Origin: Phocoena phocoena
Lineage: Eukaryota > Chordata > Mammalia > Artiodactyla > Phocoenidae
Direction: 5' to 3'
DNA: 64,000 bases
NCBI RefSeq assembly: GCF_963924675.1
Contig: NC_089230.1
Coordinates: forward strand, 67,392,943 to 67,456,942
Position 1 is the stretch's first letter, and every line of letters begins with the position of its first letter. Below, piece after piece: positions 47,901-61,259 of the stretch. A program made the position numbers and the translations under genes. The notes under the pieces were generated by a model that saw only the letters and a list, made by a program, of their open reading frames with translations, had not been told where the DNA came from and did not search any database.

Positions 47901-48919
47901 CTGGTTTGAAGATTTTATATGCAGCCCATCTTAGAACAGTATGTTCCTGGCTTTCAGCCCAGCTCTGCTGTTGGCTGCTGTTTTTGTGGGCAGGTGAGCC
48001 TTTCTGGACAAATTTTACTTTCGTAACATCTTAGACTTCAGAAAATTTAATTTTTAAAATATTTTTGCCTGGGCAGAGAACTAAATTGTCTCCCCATGAC
48101 TTATTTAAAAATGGCTTTTAAGCCTTTTAAGTGTTATATTAGCCTGATAGAATGTAAATGTAGCTAGAGGCACAGAATACAGTATATATTATGAGAACAA
48201 ATAAAATTGCTCCTTAAATTGTAAACTTTAAGCAACTGCCCATTGAATCGACTCTGTGATCTGGCCTTGGTAGTTGCCTTAATACGACGAGTCCATATTA
48301 TATTTAATTTTGTAATCTCAGAGGTTAGGTACTGTATTTAGTATTTAGCTGTTGACATTGTTGCATCTAGACTTTTTCCCAGTAATTTTATGTGAACATG
48401 AACAAAGACCAGTGGAAACCAGTTAATTTCTAATAGTGTGATTTATTAAACATTTTGTACTAATAAATTGGGAAATTAAGTCATTTAAAACATTTGGTGC
48501 ATTTAGATATAATTTTATGTACTTATATTTCCCTATGTGCATAAAGCAATATTAAATAAAATCAAGCATCTTCGTGTTATGCATCTTCTACATGTGTTTT
48601 TAATTATCTTTCTTAAAAGTAACCTAGTGGTGCTATTAGTCTATTTATACATTTAAAATAAATAATGGGGTTTTTATAGTAAAATATGTATGGTAAAGTA
48701 TAATATCTGTGTTAAACATAAAATTATTTCAAGTTTCTTGTAGATTAGGTCTTTCCCTTTCAGTAAAATAATTAAGAAAAAGATTCATTGTTATACAGAA
48801 GAATTAAGATACACACAAAGATGTTGCTTGTTTTATAAAATTTCTAATTTTTGACAAGTTTTAAATGGTAGCTGTTCTGATGATGTACTTGGAGCCACCA
48901 AATTAAGTATCTTAGTGTA

Positions 48920-48960
48920 TGGTCAATTTCTTTTTTTCTTTTTTTTTTGTGGTCAATTTC
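48920..48960 (-). mobile_element. Tail-only retro-insertion with 11-bp duplication
   Basis: tggtcaatttc at 48920-48930 and 48950-48960 encloses only a 19-bp T-rich run. Same type of footprint as 5136-5206. Confidence 0.6.
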
Positions 48961-49219
48961 AATAACAATAAAGTTTTGAGAGGAAAATTAGTTTGTACCT
49001 ATTTTATTTTATTTTTAGTATATTTTAAGATTGTCTAATTTTTTTTTTTTTTAATTTGGGAGTATATCTAACTCCAGAGTTTTCAGGTAAGAGGGATTGT
49101 GAGCCTATGTTAGGTATTCTGCATAGTCAGTAGAATCATGGACATATAAAGGTAATAATGTAATAAAATTCTAAAAAACAAAGATACTTAAGTATGTTAG
49201 CTTATAAAACAGGTCTGTT

Positions 49220-49490
49220 TTTGAGAAGCAGTATAGTATAGTGGTTAAGAGCTTGGGTACTGAAACTAGACTACCTGGGTTCAAATCCTGAAGTTCCCAT
49301 ACTTACTAGTTATGTGACCTTAGGAAAGTTATACAACCCCTGTAACTCCCAACCTGCCCATCTGAAAAATAGGGATAACAATAATAACTACCTCCTAGAT
49401 GTTATAGGATTAAGTAATTTCATCTAAAGCATTTAGAATAATTCTTAACATGTAGGAAGTGCTTGGTAAGTGTTGTTGATAGTTACACCT
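49220..49490 (+). repeat. MIR element
   Basis: 'agtatagtggttaagagctt', 'ctacctgggttcaaatcctg', 'agttatgtgaccttaggaaa' is a well-preserved MIR. Confidence 0.85.
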
Positions 49491-50382
49491 TCTACCAACT
49501 TAATAGATTCATTAAAATAAAATAAACCAAACTCTAACTTTCTAAAGAGAAATTCCATAGTCATGGTAAAGTCCTATTTTTAAAATTTGAACCTATTTAT
49601 AAAAAGAAAATTTAAGACATGTTTCATGCCCTTAAATGGGTGAAAATCTAATTGTGATATTAAAATGGGAATACATGAGAGAACAATGTGAAATATAATT
49701 TCCTATAAATGATGTGACATAGACTCTGGAACATAGGCATTCTTAGGAGGAAGATGACTAGTGGAGAGTGAGTAACATGGGCAAGAGGAGTAGCACGAAG
49801 TCATGAAGCGGAAACAGCCTGTCTGAGCTAGACTGACCTAATAGTTGCTGTCAATCCAGAGTCTTTGTTAAGTTCTAGCCACTGGGCAGTACGGTGCTTG
49901 GACTAAGGAAGACAATTATTGTACTGGTGGCTGGTGAAACTGTTAGTATATATTTTTAAACATGTCAAGAGCTTTAAGGATTTCTGAGCCATGAGTTTTT
50001 GATTTAAATTTTGACTGTTACACCAACTCCTACTTCTTCTTGAGTTGTTGTTAGGAAGTTGTAAGGTGGGAGATCCTTTACCTCAATCGTCTTGAAGTTG
50101 AAGGCTGCTTGGGACTGCTGCATCAGTAGGTTAGCCCAGTGGCCTTTGAGGTACTTAGAAGAGCTGTTTTTTTGGAATACAGAGTATGGCAAGAGAGTGT
50201 TTTTCATAGCGATACAGAAGGCAGGGAAGTGAACACTTGAGGAATAGTTGCTGTGGAAGGGGAAGCAGCCAACCTACTGTGACTGGAGGCAGAAAGAGGT
50301 AATGTCACAGAGAGCCAGCCAACCGAGACTCCTCAAGGGGGTTTCCTGACAGAAGGCACAGGAAGCCCCTATAGCAACACTT

Positions 50383-50779
50383 GTTTTTTTTTTTAAAGGG
50401 GTGGTTTTTGGTTTTTTTTTTGTTTTATAAAAATTAATTAATGTATTTATTTTTGGCTGCGTTGGGTCTTTGTTGCTGAGTGCGGGCTTTCTTTTTAGTT
50501 GGCGATGAGTGGGGGGCTACTCTTCGTTGCAGGGTGCGGGCTTCTCATTGCGGTGGCTTCTCTTGTTGCTGAGCGTGGGCTTTAGGCGCAAGGGCTTCAG
50601 TAGTTGTGGCACATGGGCTCAGTAGTTGTGGCACACAGGCTCTAGAGCGCAGGCTCAGTAGTTGTGGTGCACGGGCTTAGTTGCTCCGTGGCATGTGGGA
50701 TCTTCCTGGACCAGGGCTCAAACCCGTGTTCCCTACATTGGCAGGCGGATTCTTAACCACTGCACCACCAGGGAAGCCC
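50383..50779 (-). mobile_element. CHR-type SINE, long form
   Basis: Flanked by gcccctatagcaacactt (50365-50382 and 50776-50793). Part of the right copy overlaps the SINE's own 'gaagccc' end. Confidence 0.93.
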
Positions 50780-51239
50780 CTATAGCAACACTTTTTTCCT
50801 CATTTTCAGTTATGCTCAAGGACGATTAAGTGAACCTTTTTGGGGACCTTTGTGAAAGCTTTTATTGAAAGTAGGTTATATTGGCATTCATTCAGCTAGT
50901 GTAGGCAACAGTGAGTTTCAAAAGTTGCAAAATGTAAAATGTGAAAACTAGAAGACTGGGATTGGAACTAACTTGTATCTTGCTTAGTCTTCTTTCTCTT
51001 CTCTTTTTAATCCTCTGCTCCTTTTACCCTAGTCAGTATCAAAACAATATTTCTGTAACTAAGAAGAGAGGGAAAATCTACTGACTATAACTTTTGAACA
51101 GGCATTTTAGTGGAAGCTCTTTTTTTTCATGTTTCTAAAAATTTTAATTTATTTTTGCTTATTTTGGCTTCTGTTGTTTGACTTTTCTCTTTTCCTTTGC
51201 AATTTGAGTATTAAGGATGGTTAGAGGTTATTTAATCCA

Positions 51240-51405
51240 GTGCTTTTCAATTTAATGTGCATATGAATCGCCTGGGGATGTTGTTAAAGTGTAAGTCTGA
51301 TTCAGTGAGTCTGGGATGGGGCCCAAGATTCTGCATTTTTAACAAGTTCCCAGGTGATGCCAGTGCTAGTGGTCCAAGGACCACACTTTAAGTAGCAAGA
51401 ATCTA
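51240..51405 (+). repeat. MER5A-like DNA transposon remnant
   Basis: 'gcatatgaatcgcctgggga', 'tgattcagtgagtctgggat', 'acaagttcccaggtgatgcc' fit MER5A closely. Confidence 0.75.
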
Positions 51406-51487
51406 TTCCAGTTTCTCAGGATGACGATACCAGAGAGACCATGTTTGTTCAATGGCCTATACCTAATTAGCAGTTGTGGGCTTGAAT

Positions 51488-51607
51488 TTTTTTTTTTTTG
51501 GCCACGGCACTTGGCATGTGGGATCTTAGTTCCCGACCAGGGATCTAGTCCTCACCCCCTGCAGTGGAAGCGTGGAGTGTTAACCACTGGACCGCCAGGG
51601 TAGTCCC
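51488..51607 (-). mobile_element. Truncated-form CHR-related SINE
   Basis: Poly-T, 'ggccacggcacttggcatgt' to 'gccagggtagtccc'. Flanks are only weakly similar. Confidence 0.88.
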
Positions 51608-52573
51608 TTGTATTTTTTAATGTGACGAAAAGCCATATTTCTGAGCATAAGGAAATAGTTACAAACCAAGAGAAATCCTCCTGTCCCCCTAATTAGATGG
51701 AACTCATTTAGCCAGTGTTATTCAGTTTGAATCTTTAAGATGTAGCTTAAGATTTTTCTCTTGCTAACCTTATCACTTTGGAGGATTTGAAGAGATTGAT
51801 TTATCCAACTGTGTCTGTATTCAGTTATGGTTTTAGAGTTCTTGGATTTTGGACTTTAGGTGACCATTAAGAAAAACATTTAAATGAACTTAGAAGATAT
51901 TAAAAAATATCTATATTGTATTCAAACCGAGTCTTTGAGGTAGAAGCATCTTGCTGTAGAAGGGTAAATCGTTATGTTTTATTTATGTAAGTTGACTATT
52001 AACCTATACTTTATTTTCAAGCAGTTACGAACTGGTGAAGGTAATATAACCAGATAGTTTTGTGTCTTTGGTAGTGCCTGTATGAATACTTTTTGTTTTC
52101 ACTTGCATTTGAATCTAGCCTGGTTTTTCTTGTGCCTTAAGTGCTGTTTGGGTTTGTTGCAGGGCTGGAGGTGGGATATATGTGTGTGTGTGCACCTGTG
52201 TGTGTACACACTACTTGGGTGAAGTGGCACTACATCGTAAGAACCCTTCCAGCCCTTTGAGTCCATAATTCTCTAGTTCTTTGTAGATTGGTGGAAAGGA
52301 GGAGGGAACATACTCTAGCCCACAGAAGTGGCACTTAGCAAGATGCATATTGCTGGTAGCAAATAATTCAGTCCTGATTTGACAGTTCTTTTCACTAGTT
52401 GAAAGGTATGCTTTTATATTCTACTTCTTGCATTTCCCTAAACTCTGTTAATTAGTTGATCTTATAAACTTGTACATAGAAAGGGACTTGATCAGCTACT
52501 CTTACTGTTATGATAATTCTTATGTTTCTTTTAAGCTGCTAAGGGAAATATGAACCCATGTAGATTTAATGTA

Positions 52574-52720
52574 TTATAGATACACACACACACATACACA
52601 CACTTTAAATTTGGCCGTACTGTGCGGCTTGTGGAATCTTAGTTCCCCGCCAGGGAATGAACCCGCGCCCTCAGCAGTGAAAGTGAGGAGTCCTAACCAC
52701 TGAACCGCCAGGGAATTCCC
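52574..52720 (-). mobile_element. Truncated-form CHR-related SINE with (CA)n at its tail
   Basis: 'ggccgtactgtgcggcttgt' to 'gccagggaattccc'. An ACACAC/ATACAC run at 52574-52600 sits where the poly-T should be. Confidence 0.87.
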
Positions 52721-53364
52721 TTAATTATAATTTTATTTAAATTATCCTTTTACTAATTTTTATATAATGAACTAGATTGTGGGACAAAAACATGGTAATT
52801 TTCCATTATGTACAATACCTTTTGGAGTAATTGTGTATTTATATATACTATTATTGTTAGTAAATCTTAAGAAGCTGTTTCAGTACATTGGAATATTTTA
52901 GGCTCAGGTTTGTTTTTATCATTTTAGTGTTTAGGAAACAGTTTCCTAGACAGATTGAGAGATCCACCTGATTCAGGTTCTTTGATTTGAGCTCTTTGAG
53001 TTATTGCTCACTCAGGTAGTGCAGCTTCTGATTTTACAAAATTGTCTTGGGTTACAGCTCTTCATAGAAAAAAGAAATAAGGAACTACTTACTGTAGTTC
53101 TTGCCTGCTTTTGTGTAAAGATGCATATAAGCTTGAGTTTGTGGGCTGTGGGTAACCTTCACAGGGAATTACCTATGGTTTACTTTTCTGCACTTCAAAA
53201 TTTTTGGTTCACTCATCTCTTTTTCCTCTCTGTTCAGAAGAGATGTCCTCTTCTTCCCTGCCTACAGGAAATGAATCCTTTCTGTCTTATCCAGACTTTG
53301 TTTATTAATGACCTTGACTCTTTTTTTGGATTGTGTAAAGTAGTAGTCATAGTATTAATAACAA

Positions 53365-54125
53365 TGATATCCAGCCTTAATTAAGTACTTACTATGTGCC
53401 CTGGACATAGTATAACAATAGCTTACATTTTATTATCATGTGCCAGGTACTGTTCTGTATTCTTCATATATTAATTCACTTAATTCTTTTTCTTTTTCTT
53501 TCTTTTATGGTGGTAAAATACCCATAAGATAAAATTTACCATCTTAACTATTTTTAAGTATATAGTTCAGTGGTATTAAATACATTCATAATGTGTGCAA
53601 ACATCACTGCCATTCATGTCCAGAACTCTTTTCATCTTGCAAAACTAAAACTCTGTACCCTTTAAATGATAATTCCCCAGTTCTCCCAGCCCCTGGTAAC
53701 CATCCGTTCTACTTTTGGTCTCTCTGATTTCTCACTACTCTAGGTACCTCGTATAGGTAGAATCATACAGTAGTTATCTTTTTGTAACTGGCTTACTTCA
53801 CTTAGCATAATGTCCTCAAGGTTCATTTGTATTGTAGCATACTTCAGAATTTCCCTCGTTTTTTAGGGCTGAATAATATTCCATTTAATATATATACCAC
53901 ATTTTACTTATACATTTGTCTGTCACTGGGCACTTGGGTTGCTTCTACACTGTTGCTGTTGTGGATAATGCTGCTTTGAACCTGGGGGTACTAACTCGTT
54001 TAATTCTTGCAACCAGCTTAGGAGGTGGAGACTTTGGATGAGGAAACTGCATCTTAGAGTAGTCAAGCGATTTGTGCAAAATCACACAGCTAGGAAGAGC
54101 CTGTCTGGGATGAATGTTTTAACCT
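53365..54125 (+). repeat. MIR element split by an old L1
   Basis: MIR sequence 'taagtacttactatgtgccc' ... 'gtgccaggtactgttctgta' stops near 53488 and resumes at 54009 ('gcaaccagcttaggaggtgg', 'caaaatcacacagctaggaa'). Confidence 0.75.
53489..53990 (-). mobile_element. Old L1 3' fragment, antisense, inside a MIR
   Basis: The + strand has 'tggtggtaaaatacccataa', 'gtatatagttcagtggtatt', 'cttagcataatgtcctcaag' (complement of an L1M-type 3' end). Flanked by ttaattcacttaattctt and ctaactcgtttaattctt (53471-53488 and 53991-54008). Confidence 0.8.
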
Positions 54126-54678
54126 CCGTAGTGGACTCCCACATATCTTTCTATGTTGGTGCCTTCTGTTTTGCCTATAGATGTCTTCCCCCCTATTTAC
54201 TATATATTAATATATAATTAATGGTATGTAATAAAATACCTCTATAACTAATGTTCACTAATGAACAACATATAGTATATTACTTTATCTTTTAACATGT
54301 GTTGCGTTTTAGCTGTAATTCAGCTCAATTAAAAGTAAAGTTGAAATTCCTTGAAGTGAACTTTAAGGCTCCCGCTTGCTCCCCGTATGCTTCTCTTCTA
54401 CCAGAGGCAATTCTTTTTTGTACATATTAGATTTATAATTTTTAGAAAAATTGGAGTGATAGAGTGATTTGAATAGGACCTGTTATTTAGAGTATAAGAG
54501 ATTTCATGAAAGGGAGTTTTGAGTAAGAGTTTGAAGATAATGTATTTTAGGGCAAGGTATAGTTTTACACATACATAGGCTTAGCAGTAGGCATGTACAC
54601 ATTTCTGAGCAGTGGAGGATGGCAAAATGAGAAAGGGATAAGACAGTTGCACTTCTGAAGTTAGAGCATATACCTAGG

Positions 54679-54975
54679 GACTTCCCTGGTGGTACAGTGG
54701 TTAAGAATCCGCCTGCCAATGCAGGGGACATGGGTTCGAGCCCTGGTCTGGGAAAAGCCCACATGCCACGGAGCAACTAACCCTGCGTGCCACAACTACT
54801 GAAGCCCTTGCGCCTAGAGCCCATGCTCTGCAACAAAGAGAAGTCACCTCAATGAGCAGCCCATGCACTGTGATGAAGAGTAGTCCCTGCTCAACGCAAC
54901 TAGAGAGAGCCTGCATGCAGCAAAGAAGACCCAACCCAGCCAAAAAATAAATAAATAAATATATTAAAAAAAAAA
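54679..54975 (+). mobile_element. CHR-type SINE, long form, sense
   Basis: Head 'gacttccctggtggtacagt', tail 'aaataaataaataaatatatt' plus A run. Flanked by catatacctagg / catatacttagg (54667-54678 and 54976-54987). Confidence 0.92.
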
Positions 54976-55055
54976 CATATACTTAGGAGTTGGACAGTTA
55001 GAATCATGTTATAATATTTGATGAGAGTTTTGGTTACAGATGCCTGCCTATTTTT

Positions 55056-55262
55056 TTTTTTTTTTTTTTTGCGGTACGCGGGCCTCTCGCCGTTGTGGCC
55101 CCTCCCGTTGCAGAGCGCAGGCGCCGGACGCGCAGGCTCAGCGGCCGTGGCTCACGGGCCCAGACGCTCTGCGGCATGTGGGATCTTCCCAGACCAGGGC
55201 TCAAACCCGTGTCCCCTGCATCGGCAGGCGGACTCTCAACCACTGCGCCACCAGGGAAGCCC
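55056..55262 (-). mobile_element. CHR-type SINE, short form
   Basis: Poly-T, 'gcggtacgcgggcctctcgc' to 'ccagggaagccc'. The flank cctgcctattttt occurs on both sides. Confidence 0.93.
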
Positions 55263-55289
55263 ACCTGCCTATTTTTTAGTGGTCTAGAT

Positions 55290-57930
55290 GGCAAGCACTG
55301 ATTGAATCTGGTGTTACAGGCTCTGGAACTGGAATTTTTTTCCCAAAGCCTATAATGATAGCACTGGTACCATTCATACTTCATGAAAACAAAGTAAGAA
55401 AATTAAATTTTTAAATTGTTGAGTGGTTTGGAAGAAATTTACTCTAAATCTTATTATATACTTGATTATTTGTATTACGTATCATTAATTCTGTGGAATG
55501 GGAGGGAGGACTCTAGAAGCTGATACTGGGCCCTACACCTGCCAGATTCTTTTAGAGTTGATTTTTAAGCTTGCACAGACTAAATCTTGCTGGTTGAAGG
55601 GGTTTCTTGAAACAGAAACATCTATGCTTTAAAATGTTTTACTATCTATTAATAGAAATAGGCATACTTGATATTTTAATGAGAAGGCTTGGAGGATTTG
55701 GGATTTTTTTTTTTTAAATGGTAGATACCCCGGGTCTTCAAGATTTATTTGCGATGAATTACCCAAGTTGAAATAAAAGTCTTTTGACTGATGATTTTTC
55801 CATAGACAAAGTTTACCAAGTACCAAGCTTAAACAAAACTCAGATGAACATAACATAGTGGAAAATTTGCTGTATAAACAACATATAAAATAAAGATGAC
55901 TATGCTTAAGTAGGAGACAGTTAAGTGTTAGCAAACTGTTCAAATGTTCAGTGGCATGCTTTTGACCTGCCATTTAACATACAATTAACATTCTAAGACC
56001 AGAAGCTGATTAGACAAGTTTGACAATTAAATTTGTGTGGAAGTGAATGAGCTTTGCAGTTTAAAATTAAATAATACACGTCTGTTTAATTACTGTTGTA
56101 TGTATATAAGTGATCACATAATAGAATGAAGCTGTGGGCTTAAAGTGAATTTAAGACTATAAAACTTTAATCACATCTGTTTTATAACTTTAAATTGATG
56201 TGATATGAAGATTAAAAAGGAGCTAATCGTTTTGAAGAAGTCTGCTCTGCGTATAGAATCAGTAAATCAAGATGATAATACCTGTTAGGTTGGAATCTTT
56301 TATAATGTTGAATGAAAATTTTGATAGTTTTTGATGAAGAGAACTGTGTCTTCACAGTTATGTGAAGCATATGTTAGGACTGTGTCTTCATTTCAGTGAT
56401 TGTTAATAGCAGAAATAAATTTTAAAAAGGTTAGGTGGTGGTAGTGTTACTGTTTGTGTGTATGTTCTCTTTAATTTGTTAATGTGAAAATAAGAATGAC
56501 CTTAATATGAGTTCTTTGAGTTTCTGGGAAGATAAAATAAGGTAAAGCTGTACTTCAAATAGTTTTTGTTTTCAAAGGTTGAAATGTTATTTGTGTCAAC
56601 TAAACAGATTATAGCATTATGTTTGAAAGTAAAGCTGTGTGTAGGGATTACATTGTTTTATCATCAAATGTTGGTCTTTTTGTGGAAGCAGTGGAAGCAG
56701 TGATGTTTCAAGTTATCTGAAGTCTTTTTCTGAGATTCCTTAATTTATGTTGGTAGACTTTAGGTTGTGTTTCCATAGAATTGTAGTCTAAATGGTGGTT
56801 TGGTTCCCAACCTAGCCTATAAAGCTTGCTTAATTCCTAAGGTAGCTAAATCATTTACTGTGTTTGCTGTGAAAAGTGACAATATGTACTGTTTCAACAC
56901 AGGTAACCAAACAAACTATATTGCAACAAATAAAGAAGTTTATAAAAACTCTGTTGGGGAAACGAATTTGATTTTTATAAGATGGGGAGGAGCTAGATTG
57001 AGAGCATGATGGAGACTGGGGGGGACTTTGTGACACTGATTATTTTGTCTAGGTGGATCAAAAACTCATGACTTTTAATTTTGCTTGATACAGGTGTGTC
57101 ACTAGCCTGTGGTAGAGCTCTCTTAAGCTCATTAATGGAACTAAATGAACAAGGTGAGAAGGAGGAAAATGGTTTTTCATTTTTAAAAATTGTGGTAAAA
57201 TATACATAACATAAATTTCTCTTTTGTTTAACAGTTGAAAGAAATGGGGGAAAAATGGGTTAAAGAGGATGTGGATATACTTTGCAAAAGAGATTACCAG
57301 AGATCAAGTTTACTGAGCAGTGAGCTAGTGAGAGAAAAAGGCAAAGTGTGCCTAAAGCCCCATGGGGAAGGAAGAAAGCTGGGGTTCAGCAAGTCAGCAG
57401 TTCTTGCATCGTTTCTGGAATAAGGTCTGACAGGCGTTGGTGGGTCGGGGCCAGAGTCTGACCAACTGCTCTTATGTCAGAAAGGTTTATGATTGTATCT
57501 GGGGAAGTGGCTCTAAATTGTGAATTTCTTTGCAAGAGGTTTTAATATAACTGTATCTCTCTACAATCTTGAGAATTAGGTTTCAGAGGCTGTATACCAG
57601 TTCTACTGGGAATAGAAATGAGAGGAAATGTAGCTGGTATAGAAACAGTAGAGGTTTGGCAGTGAATTCTTATGAGAGAAAAGATACAAAGGGAAGGTAG
57701 ACTCTGGGCTTAACATTGTACACTTATCTCTGTTGAAGGACAGGAAATAGATGGCATATCTCTTGGCATGAATTTATTGTGTAAAGAGCTGGTATCACAT
57801 AACCATTGGTGTTGAGGATGGTTTGGGGGACATTACAGTGTGGTTCTGTCATGGGCACATATAACTTACTTGAATTCAGCAGTATATAGTGGGCAAAATG
57901 GGAAAAAAAAGCAACAACCGAACAGCATAT
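55290..57930. other. Intron 8 stretch, no named features
   Basis: AT-rich sequence. A short piece at about 57180-57225 ('attgtggtaaaatatacata') resembles an L1 3' end. Nothing else could be named. Confidence 0.4.
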
Positions 57931-58609
57931 CCGTTAGCATTGCATCGACTGTAAGCAGTAGAAATCAGCTTTGGCTAATGTAAACAAAGGAATATATTGG
58001 AAGGCTGGCTCTCAGGAGAACCAGTCTCCGAAAATGGATAGGAATCAAGGGAAGCCAGGCAGCAAGGACCAGAGCCAAGGTCAGGCACAGGAACACTTGG
58101 AATAGGAAGCCACCACTGGCACTTGGTGACGGTGCCTCTGCTGTCGCTCCGAATCATTTTTAATCTATTCCTGTGCCTCACTGTCTCTCAAGTTAAAAGT
58201 TCTGGGAAGGGAGCATTTGGTTGTCTGACTTAGACCCTATTTCCAGCCTGCTAGAGACAGGGATAGAGAAAATCTGGGCCTTTTGGTTTCCAATGTAAAA
58301 ACGAAAAGATCCATGTCCGTATCCTGTTTGTCACTTCTCCCCAACGAACTGAACAGTGACTGCTTCCTCCTCCTGTGCTCCACGGCTCAGCAAATAAAGT
58401 GCACTCAGTCCTCCTGCCAGAAGCTTGGGAGTGCTCCTCGACTTCTGCTCCTCAGCCCCATAGCCAGTCAAGAGCATACTATCCTGTCAGTCTGCCTCTT
58501 ACACGTTTTGAATTTATCCGCTTACCTCTAAGTTATTATTGCCACTGTAGTCCCACTTGGAGTACCATAAAAGCCTCATAATTTCTCTGGTCTACAGATC
58601 GGTTCCTAT

Positions 58610-59430
58610 CCTATAGGAGTATACATTATGTGGAGGTGAACTTTGAAAAGTGCAGATCAGATTGTGCTGTTAGTTTGCTAAAAGCCTTTCAGTGGGCTGC
58701 TGTTTCTCTACCTGCTCTTCCTCACCTCCCGTTCCACCCTTTTAAACTGTGATGAGGGACTCCGCAAACTGCATTTCTCCGACTCCCTTGCCAGCTTGCC
58801 TCTTGTTGGGTTTTACCATGGGGAGCACGTAGGAATTTGGAAGGTGAGAGAAGCGACTTCTCTTGTTTCTACTTTCTTTACCCCTCCAGCCGCCAGCGAC
58901 AACTCTTACTCCGTTCCCAGCTTCTTTTGGCACTCCCAGCACCAACCGCACTGCTCCCTCTCAGAGGTGCCAGCTTCTGGAGGGTGCCTCGTAGGCAAAT
59001 GAGTGCTGCTTGCATTTCCTCACCCACTAGGCTGTTTGAGCATCCTGCCTTCTGTGCTTCCTCTGTAGAGATTGAAACTTGAGGTGCTGTGCTCCTCTCC
59101 TTAGAGGTCCAGGTCTTAGCCATTTGGTGCCACCTCCTTAGAGGTTTGAGCCCTGAGCTACGTGGACCCCCGCCCCCGCCTTCCAGGCCCCACAATGCCC
59201 ATCCTCCAAGCTCCTGGCCTCTGATAACACGCCTCTTCCGTTTTGTTCCGCAGCCCTTTAGGTGGTAGTGCTTCCTGCAGTTACTCATCTCTTGTTATCT
59301 TCATCTTCCCTTGTTAACCTTTTCAGCTTTCCAATATCTTTGTAACCAGTTTCCTGTATTACATTTCTTGGGTTTGAATTACCCATTATGGTTTCTGTTT
59401 GTTTCATGCAAGGGGTTTTCCACTTTCTAG
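58610..59430 (+). repeat. Probable old dispersed repeat, class not determined
   Basis: GC-richer than its surroundings. It contains repeat-like phrases ('ctcccttgccagcttgcctc', 'gggttttaccatggggagca', 'gtgccagcttctggagggtg'). The overlapping minus-strand frame of 136 codons (59288-58878) is not a recognisable protein. Confidence 0.4.
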
Positions 59431-59689
59431 AATAAAGAGAAAAAGAGTTTTCATGAATCACTAAGTCCTTGACTACTTCTCTAGACTTAAGCCATGCCAT
59501 TTCCCTCTTTCTCTCTATGCTTCTGTATTCTGAATTTTTTGTTGCCAAAACACGCACCTTCTGTTTCTGTCTCAAGGATATTGCAACTGGTAGACTGTAC
59601 CAAGCACTGGTTCTCACCACACACCCCATCTCTCCTTCCCTTTTCCCTCCACCCCCAACAGAAGTTGCTGGATTAACTTCTGCACAATG

Positions 59690-59935
59690 CAGGTGGAGGC
59701 AGGATACTGTAGAGGTTGTCGAGATAGATTATTGTCTAGGTTTTAATAACACCTTTGCTATTTTGCCAGCTTTATGGCCTTGGGCAGGTCACTTACTGTG
59801 GTTTCAGTTTCCTCATCTGGAATATGGGAACAGTAATTTTCCCTACATGGTAAGATTGTTGTAAGGCTTAATTGAGTTAATATAAAGGGCTTTGAACACT
59901 GCTCCGTGCATAGCCATTGCTCACTAAGTGATCAT
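59690..59935 (+). repeat. MIR element
   Basis: 'atggccttgggcaggtcact', 'gtttcctcatctggaatatg', 'gattgttgtaaggcttaatt'. Confidence 0.8.
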
Positions 59936-59939
59936 AACC

Positions 59940-60215
59940 TGATGTCATTATCAGCTACGTGAGAATCCCTCTGGGATGCCTTTCCTGATATCTGAACTCT
60001 GACACATTCTGCCTTTTGTATGCTCCTGTAGTGCCTAGTACTTCACCTTGTCAATACTTATTATGTTTGGGATTATTTGTTTAATGTCTTGTTTTCTTGC
60101 TAAGGGTACAAATTATATGAAGTTAGATGAAGAACCTGTGCTGTTCATTGTTATATTTCTAGCATCTGTGCCTGATAACTCGTTGGCCCTTTAGTAAATA
60201 TTTAAAAAAATTAAC
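59940..60215 (+). repeat. L2 3' end
   Basis: 'gggatgcctttcctgatatc', 'gttatatttctagcatctgt', 'gccctttagtaaatatttaa' fit the L2 3' end. Confidence 0.65.
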
Positions 60216-61010
60216 TGGTTAATTATTTAAAACAAAAAACCATAGTGAGTTTGATAGGAATTGGTACAAGAGATGGTGGTGAAATGAATCAATTTAAATG
60301 ATCAACTTTTCTGTTTTTATTACCCACTATGAATGCTTTATAATAGGAGAGGAGAAATACCTGCTAATTTTGAAGCTGCTGTGGTATATGACCATCGAGG
60401 TTTAACATCCCATCTTATTTTATTGCCAAAGGAAAAAATATTTCTCAGACTCTGATTAGACTATATTTCTATTTTTTCTTTTTTCTGTAGCTTTAATATT
60501 TTTCCCCCTGGCTTGTAAAAGCAATTTGAGCTTATTTCTAAAATTTCTTAAAAGTACAAAAAAGTATAATAAGAAAAGCAAATATTATTGATAATTCCAC
60601 ATAGAGATGACAATTCTCTGGTGTAGGCTTTCCTGTCTATTTTACTATTCATACAGTTTTATCTCCCTACCCCTCATAGTCATACATTCTGATTTTTAAC
60701 TTGCTTTTTCTTCATTTAATATATTGTGAATCTCTTTCCATATTAATGAATATTGGTGATAAATTTAAATTATAAGATGTTTAAAGATTATTTTACCCTC
60801 AGACTACTATTAGGAATGTGAGTTAAAACTCTAAGGTGGTATTAGTTACCAATATTTTGTTTTTAATCAGTTTTCCTCTTTAATTATGTGCTTCCTGAAT
60901 TGTATTAATGTATAATTGGTGGTTTTACTTGATTAGCTATCTCACATCTCAGTGACTGCAGCTTTTCTAGTCAAGCTGGAAAACCAGTATTTAAAGTAAA
61001 GCAGTTTACA

Positions 61011-61148
61011 CGGGAATTCCCTGGTGGTCCAGTGGTTGGGACTCTGTGCTTTCACTGCCGAGGGCCCAGGGTTTGATTCCTGGTCGTGGACCTGAGATCC
61101 TGCAAGCTGCACAGCGCAGAGCAGTGATAAATAAATAAATAAATAAAA
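61011..61148 (+). mobile_element. Truncated-form CHR-related SINE, sense
   Basis: 'gggaattccctggtggtcca' to an (ATAA)n tail. Flanked by gcagtttaca / gcagtttata (61001-61010 and 61149-61158). Confidence 0.9.
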
Positions 61149-61259
61149 GCAGTTTATAAATTTGGCTCTTCTGTTTTTTATATGGTTTGGTATATATACG
61201 TCAGTATAAAAAGTGAATCAATGCTTTAATTCAGTGAAACTTCTGTACTTTTGTCTTTT

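Noticed and set aside
58878..59288. 136-codon minus-strand frame
   Set aside because: Lies in a probable dispersed repeat; composition is not protein-like and no domain is recognised.
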